Below the pieces are notes generated by a model that ran no database searches, was not told the origin of the DNA, and saw only the letters and a program-made list of their open reading frames with translations. A DNA stretch of 39,863 bases from an uncultured Marivita sp. (GTDB taxonomy: Bacteria > Pseudomonadota > Alphaproteobacteria > Rhodobacterales > Rhodobacteraceae), in the NCBI GenBank assembly GCA_947503115.1, contig CANNCS010000026.1, forward strand, positions 1-39,863, read 5' to 3'. A program made the translations under genes and the position numbers. How positions within the stretch are numbered: the first letter of the stretch is position 1; the number at the start of each line of letters is the position of its first letter. Below, piece after piece: positions 1-7,744 of the stretch.

Positions 1-71
1 ACAATTGAGGGCATACCATTCTTCGGTAGGAAATTAGCCATCAAGAAGCAATTGAGGATCAGAGTCGCGTA

Positions 72-683
72 GTGTGGGGTGGCGGTGTAGATGTGTTCTA
101 CCCCGCGGAAAACACCAGGCTGGCCGAAGACATCGTGACCGAAGGCGGGGCGCGTGTCAGTGAACAGCCGATGGGTTTGCAGCCACAGGCGCGGCATTTT
201 CCAGCACGCAACCGTATCATTTCAGGCATGACCCAAGCTGTCATCGTGGTCGAAGCCGCAGCGCGTTCGGGGTCTTTGATCACCGCCCGCACCGCCCTGG
301 ATCAGGGGCGCGACGTGATGGCTGTGCCCGGTCATCCGTTCGATGCCCGCGCCAGCGGATGCAACATGCTCTTGCGCGACGGCGCGCGGCTTGTGCGCAG
401 TGCCGAGGACGTGATCGAGGCATTGTCGCCACTCACCGAGCCGGCGGCATCCATCTCACCCGAACTGCCGCTTGTCGATGTCCCAGAGACGCGGTCACTC
501 GCCGAAGTCGCAGCGTTGCTTAAGCGTATTCTTGACCGGCTTGGCCCATCCCCCGTGGGCGAGGATCAATTGATCCGCGATCTGGGTGCCTCGTCCAAGA
601 CAATCTCTCCGGCGCTTACCGATCTTGAACTTGAAGGCCGAATTGCGCGCGGGGCAGGGGGTGTGATCTCTCTGCGCACGTGA
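72..683 (+). CDS. dprA: DNA-processing protein DprA (Smf), C-terminal part, 5' end missing
   Basis: DprA binds incoming single-stranded DNA during transformation and loads RecA. The visible part starts inside the Rossmann-like DprA domain (GGGVDVFYPAEN) and includes the strongly conserved block GLQPQARHFPARNRIISG, followed by SGSLITARTALDQGRDVMAVPGHP. It ends with a winged-helix-like tail of about 65 residues, as expected for proteobacterial DprA. Full-length proteins have about 360-400 residues, so roughly half is missing. Upstream of position 72 the frame runs only to a TAG at 27-29, and those codons do not resemble DprA. The GTG at 72 is therefore not a believable native start. The gene is cut by the window or contig edge, or by a rearrangement. 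topA follows in the same direction, a common arrangement in these bacteria. The family call is very secure; the 5' boundary is not. Confidence 0.9.
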   Translation: MWGGGVDVFYPAENTRLAEDIVTEGGARVSEQPMGLQPQARHFPARNRIISGMTQAVIVVEAAARSGSLITARTALDQGRDVMAVPGHPFDARASGCNMLLRDGARLVRSAEDVIEALSPLTEPAASISPELPLVDVPETRSLAEVAALLKRILDRLGPSPVGEDQLIRDLGASSKTISPALTDLELEGRIARGAGGVISLRT

Positions 684-1177
684 TTTCGGTTCGTTTTGCA
701 TGCACCGATTTTCGCATCGTTCTGGTTTTTGATGACACATCAGAAGGAACCTCAAAGGTGTGATCTCAAACTATACGAGACAGCGCTTTCCCGCTTCAGG
801 TTTTCTGCAGTGACCCTTGCTGCTTGAAAGACATTGTTGAGAAGCGATCACAAGCCACTTCATCTGATAAGACCCGCATCATGTTGGCCAAACCTACTGC
901 TGATGAGAACGTTTAGGCTGGCAATTGACCGCCCTGTCCGATGACAAGAAGACTAACCTTGGAAACGGTCCGAACCGCATCGATTGGGCCGATTTCATGA
1001 TGCAAGACCAGACGGTTTTCAACGGTCTTTTTTGTCGGTCGAAGCCAGCCAAGGACAGCGTGCAACTGTCACGCTGCGACCGTGTTGTTTGACAATTGCG
1101 ACTTGCACACCACATGCTGCCCGGCCATATGCAGCCAAGGTGCAGCACAGAATCCTTTGACGAAAGGTCCCTAATTT
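684..1177. other. Gene-poor 494-base gap between dprA and topA
   Basis: No convincing gene is seen here. The stretch is noticeably richer in A and T than its neighbours. A plus-strand open frame from about 901 to 1090 (contains NRIDWADFMMQDQT) lacks an ATG and a ribosome site, and a minus-strand frame at 894-1148 reads as low-complexity Arg/Ser/Cys. A TTGACA lies at 1089-1094, but no good -10 element follows at normal spacing. The gap probably holds the topA promoter and leader and perhaps decayed sequence. It is longer than the short dprA-topA spacer I would expect in this group. Confidence 0.5.
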
Positions 1178-3769
1178 ATGCCAGTTGTCGTTGTCGAATC
1201 CCCGGCAAAAGCCAAGACAATCAATAAGTATTTGGGGTCTGACTACACGGTTCTGGCATCGTACGGACACGTTCGTGACCTGCCACCCAAAGACGGATCG
1301 GTCGATACCGAAAACGGGTTTGACATGAAATGGGAGGTCGCCACCGAGTCCCGTAAACATGTTGCGGCCATCGCCGAAGCGCTCAAATCTGACGACGCAC
1401 TGATCCTTGCGACCGACCCGGATCGCGAAGGCGAAGCGATCTCATGGCACCTGAAAGAAGCGCTGACAAAGCGCCGTTCGATCAAAAAGACCACCGACGT
1501 TAAGCGCGTCACCTTCAACGCCATCACCAAGGCCGCTGTAACCGAAGCAATGGCCAACCCGCGCGACATCGACGTGCCGCTGGTGGATGCCTATCTGGCG
1601 CGCCGCGCGCTCGATTACCTCGTGGGGTTCAACCTGTCGCCAGTGCTCTGGCGCAAATTGCCGGGCGCGCGCAGTGCGGGCCGTGTGCAATCGGTTTGCT
1701 TGCGCTTGATCGTCGAACGCGAGATGGAAATCGAAGCCTTCCGCGCTCGTGAATATTGGTCGGTCAAGGCCATGCTTTCGACCCCGCGCGGGCAGGAATA
1801 CGAGGCTCGGCTGACCGTTCTGGCGGGCAAGAAGCTCGACCGCTACGACCTTGAAAATGAAACACAAGCTGAACTCGCGGTACAGGCCATCAGCAGTCGC
1901 GATCTGACCGTGCAGTCGGTTGAGGCGAAGCCAGGCTCACGCAACCCGTCGGCCCCCTTCATGACCTCTACGCTCCAGCAAGAGGCAAGCCGCAAATTCG
2001 GCATGGGGGCGCGGCAAACGATGAACGCGGCGCAGCGCCTCTACGAGGCAGGCCACATCACATACATGCGAACCGATGGCATCGACATGGCCCCCGAAGC
2101 GGTCGATCAGGCACGCGCCGCAATCAAAGATCGTTACGGTGCCGAATACGTTCCATCGCAGGCCCGCATCTACAAAAACAAGGCCAAGAACGCGCAAGAG
2201 GCGCACGAATGCATCCGGCCCACGGATATGGCGAAGGATGCCGCAAGCCTGAAGATCAGCGATGCGGATCAGCGCAAGCTCTATGACCTGATCTGGAAAC
2301 GCACACTGGCTTGCCAGATGGAATCGGCCCGCCTTGAGCGCACCACCGTCGATGTGGGCAGCGCCGATGGGCAAGTCGTGATGCGCGCCACCGGTCAGGT
2401 GGTCCTGTTTGATGGCTTCCTGCGCGTCTACGAAGAAGGCCGCGATGACGCCGCGGTCGATGACGATGACAAGCGCCTGCCGCAGATCATGCAAGGCGAA
2501 AAGGCCGAAAAGCGCAGCATCACGCCGGATCAGCACTTCACCCAGCCGCCTCCGCGCTACACCGAGGCGACGTTGGTCAAACGAATGGAAGAGTTGGGCA
2601 TCGGGCGTCCGTCGACCTACGCCAGCATCATCACCACCATTCAGGACCGCGAGTATGTCCGCAAGGAACAGAACCGCCTGATCCCCGAGGACAAGGGCCG
2701 GATTGTCACGATTTTCCTGCTCAATTTCTTCAAACGCTACGTAGAATACGATTTCACCGCCGCGCTTGAGGACGAGCTGGATCACGTCAGCGCGGGCGAG
2801 GGGGACTACAAAGAACTGCTCGCCAAGTTCTGGCGGGATTTCTCGGCCGCGATTTCGGAAACGTCGGATCTGCGGATCACTGAAGTGCTTGATGTGCTGG
2901 ACGAAGCGTTGGCGCCGCAACTCTATCCGCCGCGCGAAGATGGCAGCGACCCACGGGTGTGCCCGAAATGTGGGCTAGGCCAATTGCACCTCAAGACGTC
3001 ACGCACGGGCGGGTTCGTCGGCTGCGGCAATTACCCTGAATGCACCTACACACGTCCGATCGCGGGCGAAGGTGCCGAAGGTGACGAACGCGTGCTTGGC
3101 GAAGATCAAGGCGAAGAGATCTGGCTGAAATCAGGGCGCTTTGGCCCCTATGTTCAGCGCGGTGAACCGACCCCCGAGAACAAGAAACCGCCGCGGGCCA
3201 GCTTGCCCAAAGCAAAAGGCGATTATCTGCCGGGCTGGTCGCCGGATGATATGACTTTGGAAAAAGCGGTCACACTGCTGACGCTGCCGCGTGTTGTCGG
3301 CATGCACCCCGAAGGTGGTGAGGTGAAGTCGAACCTCGGTCGGTTCGGGCCGTTCATCATGCACCAGATGCCGGACGAATCGAAACCCGTCTATGTGAAC
3401 CTCAAAGATTTTCAGGACGTGTTCGAAATCGGCATGAACCGGGCGGTAGAGCTGCTGGCCGAAAAACGCGCCAATCCCGGTCGCGGACGTGGGAGTGCGG
3501 CGAAACCGCTCAAAGAGATTGGCGAGCACCCGCAGAACGGCGGCATGATTGCCGTGATGGAAGGGCGTTACGGCCCCTATGTGAAGTGGGAAAAGGTCAA
3601 CGCAACGCTGCCTAAGGATGTCGAACCAGACGCGGTGACGATGGACATGGCGGTGGCTTTGATCGCGGAAAAGTCCGCCAAGGCTGGTGCCAAGAAAAAA
3701 GCACCTGCAAAGAAAGCAGCGGCCAAGAAACCCGCCGCCAAGAAAAAGACGGCAGCCAAGAAATCCTGA
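1178..3769 (+). CDS. topA: DNA topoisomerase I (type IA)
   Basis: Relaxes negative supercoils by transient single-strand cleavage. The 863-residue protein starts with the Toprim domain (VVVESPAKAKTINKYLGSDY), including the acidic motif DPDREGEAISWH. The catalytic tyrosine is Tyr296 in ITYMRTDG. One clear C4 zinc-finger repeat begins near Cys595 (CPKCGLGQL, then CGNYPEC). It is followed by further C-terminal repeats with the GRFGPYV/GRFGPFI/GRYGPYV pattern. The protein ends in a Lys/Ala tail of about 30 residues rich in AAKK, probably for DNA binding, as in many alphaproteobacterial TopA proteins. Length and motif order fit an intact enzyme. The ATG is preceded by a GAAAGG ribosome site. It lies downstream of dprA on the same strand but is separated by a long gap, so it probably has its own promoter. 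Confidence 0.98.
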   Translation: MPVVVVESPAKAKTINKYLGSDYTVLASYGHVRDLPPKDGSVDTENGFDMKWEVATESRKHVAAIAEALKSDDALILATDPDREGEAISWHLKEALTKRRSIKKTTDVKRVTFNAITKAAVTEAMANPRDIDVPLVDAYLARRALDYLVGFNLSPVLWRKLPGARSAGRVQSVCLRLIVEREMEIEAFRAREYWSVKAMLSTPRGQEYEARLTVLAGKKLDRYDLENETQAELAVQAISSRDLTVQSVEAKPGSRNPSAPFMTSTLQQEASRKFGMGARQTMNAAQRLYEAGHITYMRTDGIDMAPEAVDQARAAIKDRYGAEYVPSQARIYKNKAKNAQEAHECIRPTDMAKDAASLKISDADQRKLYDLIWKRTLACQMESARLERTTVDVGSADGQVVMRATGQVVLFDGFLRVYEEGRDDAAVDDDDKRLPQIMQGEKAEKRSITPDQHFTQPPPRYTEATLVKRMEELGIGRPSTYASIITTIQDREYVRKEQNRLIPEDKGRIVTIFLLNFFKRYVEYDFTAALEDELDHVSAGEGDYKELLAKFWRDFSAAISETSDLRITEVLDVLDEALAPQLYPPREDGSDPRVCPKCGLGQLHLKTSRTGGFVGCGNYPECTYTRPIAGEGAEGDERVLGEDQGEEIWLKSGRFGPYVQRGEPTPENKKPPRASLPKAKGDYLPGWSPDDMTLEKAVTLLTLPRVVGMHPEGGEVKSNLGRFGPFIMHQMPDESKPVYVNLKDFQDVFEIGMNRAVELLAEKRANPGRGRGSAAKPLKEIGEHPQNGGMIAVMEGRYGPYVKWEKVNATLPKDVEPDAVTMDMAVALIAEKSAKAGAKKKAPAKKAAAKKPAAKKKTAAKKS

Positions 3770-3814
3770 TGACGGCCCGCCGGGTCACGACTTGTGGCTG
3801 GCGGGTCTCCAAAA

Positions 3815-3849
3815 GTGTCAACTTTGCCAATTATGTCTAAAGTTGACAC
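3815..3849. promoter_or_regulatory. Perfect 11-bp inverted repeat between topA and scoA
   Basis: GTGTCAACTTT (3815-3825) and AAAGTTGACAC (3839-3849) are exact inverted copies with a 13-base spacer. No run of T follows in either direction, so this is a poor intrinsic terminator. A looser GC-rich hairpin (about 3774-3808) immediately before it is the better candidate for the end of topA. The right arm contains TTGACA, so bound protein would cover a possible -35 element about 85 bases before scoA. A regulator operator for the CoA-transferase operon is the favoured reading, but this is inference. Confidence 0.45.
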
Positions 3850-3934
3850 ATGAAATCACCCCGTCGCGTGGCGTTGACTCAGGGGCTGTGACACGCCAAA
3901 ACAACGTTGCGTTGAACAGCTGGAGAATATCGCG

Positions 3935-4639
3935 ATGCAGAAGGTCTATGGATCAGCAACCGAAGCGCTTGAGGGCGTTCTTACAGACGGCATGCTGATC
4001 GCGGCTGGCGGTTTTGGACTGAGCGGCATCCCCGAACTCCTGCTGAGCGCGATCCGCGATAGCGGTGTTAAGGATCTGACGTTCGCTTCGAACAACGCAG
4101 GCGTGGATGATTTCGGAATCGGTATCCTGCTGCAAACGCGTCAGGTCAGAAAAATGATCAGCTCTTACGTGGGCGAGAACGCGGAATTCATGCGCCAGTA
4201 TCTTTCCGGTGAGTTGGAGCTTGAATTCAACCCGCAAGGCACGCTTGCCGAACGGATGCGTGCCGGTGGTGCAGGCATTCCCGGGTTTTACACCAAGACA
4301 GGGGTCGGCACCGTGATTGCCGAAGGTAAGGACCACCGCGATTTCAACGGTGAGACCTACATCATGGAAGAGGGCATCTTTGCCGATCTATCCATCGTCA
4401 AGGCGTGGAAAGCGGACACCACCGGGAATGCGATTTTCCGCAAGACTGCGCGCAACTTCAACCCACCAGCTGCAATGTGCGGTAAAATCTGCATCATGGA
4501 AGTCGAAGAGATCGTCCAACCAGGCGAGCTTGACCCCGATCACATTCACTTGCCGGGCATCTATGTGAACCGCATCATTCAAGGCGCGCACGAAAAGCGC
4601 ATCGAACAACGCACAACGCGCCCGAGGCCTGCAGCCTGA
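3935..4639 (+). CDS. scoA: 3-oxoacid CoA-transferase, subunit A
   Basis: Alpha subunit of the two-gene CoA-transferase that moves CoA from succinyl-CoA (or another acyl-CoA) to acetoacetate for ketone-body or polyhydroxybutyrate use. The 234-residue protein has the CoA-transferase family I glycine-rich segment AAGGFGLSGIPE near residue 23, SNNAGVDDFGIG, and the late motif PAAMCGKICIMEVEEIVQPGEL typical of ScoA/AtoD. The ATG at 3935 has GGAGAA eight bases upstream. scoB, the beta subunit, would normally follow immediately. Here an LOV photoreceptor gene of about 1.07 kb separates them, with a 23-base gap after scoA, so all three are probably co-transcribed. The substrate could also be another short 3-oxoacid, since AtoD-type enzymes are close relatives. 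Confidence 0.93.
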   Translation: MQKVYGSATEALEGVLTDGMLIAAGGFGLSGIPELLLSAIRDSGVKDLTFASNNAGVDDFGIGILLQTRQVRKMISSYVGENAEFMRQYLSGELELEFNPQGTLAERMRAGGAGIPGFYTKTGVGTVIAEGKDHRDFNGETYIMEEGIFADLSIVKAWKADTTGNAIFRKTARNFNPPAAMCGKICIMEVEEIVQPGELDPDHIHLPGIYVNRIIQGAHEKRIEQRTTRPRPAA

Positions 4640-4662
4640 GACAGAAAACAAAGCGTAAAGCC

Positions 4663-5733
4663 GTGGAACGATACGTTGAGAAACCAAAACTGACCTCGGT
4701 CCTGGACGACAGCCAGGCATTGGCTGGCTTTTCCCGGCTGAGCGTCGCGATGGTAATCACCAATCCGAATTCCGAAGATAACCCCATCGTCTACATCAAC
4801 GATGCGTTTGAACGGACGACGGGGTATCAACGGTCGCGGGTAATCGGTCGGAACTGCCGCTTTTTGCAAGGGCCGGACACCGACCCCGAGGCTGTGCAAA
4901 GGATCCGAAACGCGATCGAAGCCGGAGAAGATGTCGCGGTCGATATCCTGAATTACCGTGCCACAGGCGAAGCATTCATGAATCGCTTGTTGATCGCGCC
5001 GATCTCGGATGGGCTTGGCAAACCTGTCTATTTTCTCGGTATTCAAAAAGAACTGCGTGACGATGAACAGGACCGCGCGTCCGAAGCGACCCGTTTGCAT
5101 CTCGACACAGTTTGTTCACGGGTCAATCAGGATTTGGGCCTGATCGTCAGTTCGCTGGTCGACAGCACAGAATCCGACGACTCGCTTTCGTCCGAGGTAC
5201 ATAAGCGCCGACTTCGGATGTTGGACCAGCTTCCCCGGCGGTTGGAATGCCTGCAATTTGTCTACGAAGAGATGAAGCTTGCGGATGAGCAATGGAACCG
5301 CGACGGCATCGATCTTGGGTCACTCCTATCGCGTATCTCGCACACCATCGCGCATAACGAAGGCCGCCCCGGCGTGCGCTTTGTGTCTTTGATAGAACCG
5401 CTGGAAGTGAATCTCGACACTGCAATCCGGATGGCATTGATCACGTTTGAACTGGTGTCCAACGCGTTTCAGCACGCCTTTGATGGCCTCGATCAGGGCT
5501 ATCTCGAGCTGCGGGCCAACGGTCTTGCTGCCGGTGGATTACGTATGACCATCTCGGACGACGGTGTCGGCATTCCAAGTAAGATGTCCTTCCCCTCCGA
5601 GAACTCGGTTGGCGGACGGCTTGTGTCCTCGCTGCTTGATGGGCTGGAAGGCACGCTCAACGTGGTGCGCGGTGCCGCCGGGACCGTGATCATGATCGAT
5701 GTGCCCGTCGGGCCCACGGAAATAAAGCGATAA
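4663..5733 (+). CDS. LOV blue-light receptor with degenerate HisKA_2-type histidine kinase module
   Basis: The N-terminal LOV domain (residues about 25-135) carries the canonical flavin motif GRNCRFLQG at 62-70, with Cys65 as the photo-adduct cysteine. NYRATGEAF at 98-105 and FLGIQKEL near 124-131 complete it, so FMN binding and photochemistry are expected. Residues 147-230 align with the HisKA_2 dimerisation helices (normally HHRVKNNLQ), but the equivalent stretch is CSRVNQDLG (151-159), with Ser152 in place of the phosphoacceptor His. The HATPase is well kept: N box [11 protein letters not shown] (263-273), G1 box SDDGVGI (298-304) and a [10 protein letters not shown]2 region. It is therefore likely an ATP-binding pseudokinase or a signalling scaffold. 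The start is GTG, 23 bases after scoA; scoB begins 43 bases downstream. No response-regulator gene is adjacent. His146 and His180 lie nearby and could be alternatives, though neither is in the family position. Confidence 0.88.
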   Translation: MERYVEKPKLTSVLDDSQALAGFSRLSVAMVITNPNSEDNPIVYINDAFERTTGYQRSRVIGRNCRFLQGPDTDPEAVQRIRNAIEAGEDVAVDILNYRATGEAFMNRLLIAPISDGLGKPVYFLGIQKELRDDEQDRASEATRLHLDTVCSRVNQDLGLIVSSLVDSTESDDSLSSEVHKRRLRMLDQLPRRLECLQFVYEEMKLADEQWNRDGIDLGSLLSRISHTIAHNEGRPGVRFVSLIEPLEVNLDTAIRMALITFELVSNAFQHAFDGLDQGYLELRANGLAAGGLRMTISDDGVGIPSKMSFPSENSVGGRLVSSLLDGLEGTLNVVRGAAGTVIMIDVPVGPTEIKR

Positions 5734-5776
5734 CGCCGCTCGCGCGGCATTCAAGATAAACAAAGGAAAGACCACT

Positions 5777-6403
5777 ATGGCATGGGACCGCAACCAGATG
5801 GCTGCTCGCGCGGCGCAGGAATTGCAGGATGGCATGTATGTCAATCTGGGCATTGGCATCCCGACGCTGGTGTCGAACTACATCCCCGAAGGTGTCACCG
5901 TGACGCTGCAATCCGAAAATGGGATGCTGGGCATGGGGCCATTTCCCTATGAGGGAGAAGAAGACCCCGATCTCATCAATGCGGGCAAGCAGACAATCAC
6001 CGAGCTGCCCCACACCAGCTATTTCGACAGCGCGACATCCTTCGGCATGATCCGCGGCGGCAAGATTGCGATGGCGATCCTCGGCGCGATGGAAGTGGAC
6101 GAAAAAGGCGATCTGGCGAACTGGATGATTCCGGGCAAGTTGGTCAAAGGCATGGGCGGCGCGATGGACCTGGTGGCCGGCGTGGGCCGTGTGATTGTGG
6201 TGATGGACCACACAAACAAGCATGGCGACAGCAAACTTCTTAAGGAATGCACGCTGCCGCTGACCGGCGCCGGTGTTGTGGACCGGATCATCACCAATCT
6301 GGGTGTGCTCGACGTGGTCGAAGGCGGTCTCAAGATTGTGGAAACTGCGGATGGTGTCACAGAGGACGAATTGCGCGCTGCGACGCAAGCAACCATCATC
6401 TGA
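5777..6403 (+). CDS. scoB: 3-oxoacid CoA-transferase, subunit B
   Basis: Beta subunit partner of the scoA product. It provides the catalytic glutamate that forms the glutamyl-CoA thioester: Glu47 in [11 protein letters not shown]. The 208-residue length is normal for ScoB/AtoA. Other family features are [10 protein letters not shown] near residue 23, [23 protein letters not shown], and [11 protein letters not shown]. The ATG at 5777 follows an AAAGGAAAG ribosome site. An intrinsic terminator 27 bases after the stop closes the scoA-LOV-scoB unit. The unusual point is the intervening sensor gene, since these subunits work as a tight complex and are normally adjacent or fused. Confidence 0.94.
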   Translation: MAWDRNQMAARAAQELQDGMYVNLGIGIPTLVSNYIPEGVTVTLQSENGMLGMGPFPYEGEEDPDLINAGKQTITELPHTSYFDSATSFGMIRGGKIAMAILGAMEVDEKGDLANWMIPGKLVKGMGGAMDLVAGVGRVIVVMDHTNKHGDSKLLKECTLPLTGAGVVDRIITNLGVLDVVEGGLKIVETADGVTEDELRAATQATII

Positions 6404-6429
6404 GGCCGGACCGAATTTTCGATAATTCG

Positions 6430-6459
6430 GGCGCAATCCTACCAAGGATTGCGCCTTTT
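6430..6459 (+). terminator. Intrinsic terminator after scoB
   Basis: An 11-bp perfect stem, GGCGCAATCCT (6430-6440) with AGGATTGCGCC (6445-6455), has an ACCA loop and is followed by TTTT. It lies 27 bases after the scoB stop and is the clearest Rho-independent terminator in the window. Confidence 0.9.
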
Positions 6460-6487
6460 GTGTTCAAGGTCCGCGCTGATTTCGTTC

Positions 6488-6543
6488 GGGGCGCCTTGGG
6501 GGTTTCACCCCCAAACCCCCAGCATATTTGGAAAAAGAAGAAG
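6488..6543. repeat. Roseobacter-type intergenic C/G-run hairpin element between convergent operons
   Basis: TTGGGGGT (6496-6503) and ACCCCCAA (6507-6514) form a compact hairpin, followed by a second CCCCC run and AGCATATTTGGAAAAAGAAG. From memory, very similar modules (G-run, C-runs, then TATTTGGAAAAAGAAG) recur at gene ends across Rhodobacteraceae. On the minus strand the A-rich tail reads as a T-rich stretch before the hairpin. Here it sits between the ends of scoB and apt, so it may terminate apt transcription. Only this copy was recognised in the window. Confidence 0.6.
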
Positions 6544-6553
6544 CAGGGGGTGA

Positions 6554-7096
6554 TTAAAGCCCGTCAAAGGCGCAGAGCGCGTGCACATCCATGCCCATTG
6601 CTTCGAGCTTCTTGCGCCCCCCCAGATCAGGCAGGTCTATGATAAAGGCGCAGCCGATCACTTCTCCTCCAAGCCGTTCGATCAGTTTGAGCCCTGCCTC
6701 TGCCGTTCCGCCGGTGGCAAGCAGATCGTCGACCAGCAAGACTTTCTCGCCCGGCTGAATCGCGTCGTCGTGGATTTCGACCACGGCTTCGCCGTATTCG
6801 AGGGTGTACTCTTCCGAGATCACAGCGCCGGGCAACTTGCCTTTCTTGCGCACTGGGACAAACCCGACCGAGAGCTGGTGGGCGATGGCTCCGCCAAGGA
6901 TAAAGCCGCGCGCCTCCAGCCCGACAACCTTGTCGAACCGTACACCGGCATAGGGATGCAGCAATTGGTCGATGGCCATGCGGAACCCTCGCGGATCAGC
7001 GAAGAGCGTGGTCACATCTCGAAACATGATCCCTTCATGCGGGAAGTCGACGATGGTGCGGATGTAGTCTTTGACGGTTTTCGTGCTTTTGGTCAT
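6554..7096 (-). CDS. apt: Adenine phosphoribosyltransferase
   Basis: Converts adenine plus PRPP to AMP and pyrophosphate in the cytoplasm. The 180-residue protein contains the PRPP-binding motif [17 protein letters not shown], the early block [18 protein letters not shown] and [19 protein letters not shown], all diagnostic of Apt. The frame is open for 22 more codons upstream, but those overlap the preceding rhtB gene and are not Apt-like. The ATG at 7096 ([13 protein letters not shown]) is chosen because it lies just 7 bases after the rhtB stop and gives normal length. It is the last gene of a minus-strand run that includes mtnP, whose product releases adenine from methylthioadenosine. The two enzymes therefore form one salvage route. 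Confidence 0.96.
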   Translation of the reverse strand: MTKSTKTVKDYIRTIVDFPHEGIMFRDVTTLFADPRGFRMAIDQLLHPYAGVRFDKVVGLEARGFILGGAIAHQLSVGFVPVRKKGKLPGAVISEEYTLEYGEAVVEIHDDAIQPGEKVLLVDDLLATGGTAEAGLKLIERLGGEVIGCAFIIDLPDLGGRKKLEAMGMDVHALCAFDGL

Positions 7097-7103
7097 TTCG
7101 GTC

Positions 7104-7727
7104 TCAGCTTGTGCGACGGGCCATCGCGGTAAGTGCGCCCATAGCGATGAGTGTGAGGCCACCCGCGCGGGTCAACCAGCCAATAACGCTCTCGCGCCCA
7201 ATCCAACCGCGCAGGCGGTCAGCGGCCAGGGCATAGGCAAACGCGTTGAGCGCGGCCAATGTCACGAAGGTGGCGATGAGGATGGCGAATTGTGGCAGGA
7301 GTGCCGCTTCGGGGGCGATGAACTGCGGCACGAAGGCGATGAAGAAGGCGATGGATTTCGGGTTCAGCGCCGTAACCAGTGCGGCGTGGGTAAAGACTGC
7401 GCGCGCTTCGACATCACGTTCTGTTGGCGGCAGCGCGGCGTTGGGGGACGCACGCAGCAGTTTGATCCCAAGCCAGACAAGGTAAATCGCCCCGACCCAT
7501 TTCAGCACGGTGAAAAGGGTTGCCGAAGCCAGCACCAATGCGCCCAGCCCGGCGAGCGACAGGCTCATGGCGATTAAGTCGCCCAAGGCCACGCCGCTGG
7601 CCGACGCGATGGCCACGCGTTTGCCTTGGCTCAGTGCGTAGGAGAGCACCAGCAGAACGGTGGGCCCGGGGATCAGCAGCAGTGCGGTGGAGGCGGCGAC
7701 GAAGGTCAGCCAGAGGTCGATGCTCAT
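7104..7727 (-). CDS. RhtB/LysE-family amino-acid (or metabolite) exporter
   Basis: An inner-membrane transporter of 207 residues with about six hydrophobic segments. The LysE/RhtB signature near the N-terminus is recognisable: [20 protein letters not shown], followed by [11 protein letters not shown] and, later, [20 protein letters not shown]. Family members export homoserine, threonine, lysine or related metabolites by proton antiport. The gene sits between mtnP and apt with gaps of 17 and 7 bases, so it is part of the adenine salvage operon. Export of a by-product such as a methionine-cycle intermediate is possible, but the substrate cannot be told from sequence. Confidence 0.88.
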   Translation of the reverse strand: MSIDLWLTFVAASTALLLIPGPTVLLVLSYALSQGKRVAIASASGVALGDLIAMSLSLAGLGALVLASATLFTVLKWVGAIYLVWLGIKLLRASPNAALPPTERDVEARAVFTHAALVTALNPKSIAFFIAFVPQFIAPEAALLPQFAILIATFVTLAALNAFAYALAADRLRGWIGRESVIGWLTRAGGLTLIAMGALTAMARRTS

Positions 7728-7744
7728 ATTGGGTCAGCCTTGGG

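Noticed and set aside
1089-1118. TTGACA as a topA promoter
   Set aside because: No acceptable -10 element at 16-18 bases; only up to half of the positions match.
894-1148. 84-codon minus-strand frame before topA
   Set aside because: Arg/Ser/Cys-rich and without a family pattern or ribosome site.
1937-2920. 327-codon minus-strand open frame inside topA
   Set aside because: It lies wholly antisense to a well-conserved gene, and its product is an Arg/Gly/His mix with no domain. High GC content makes long antisense frames common here.
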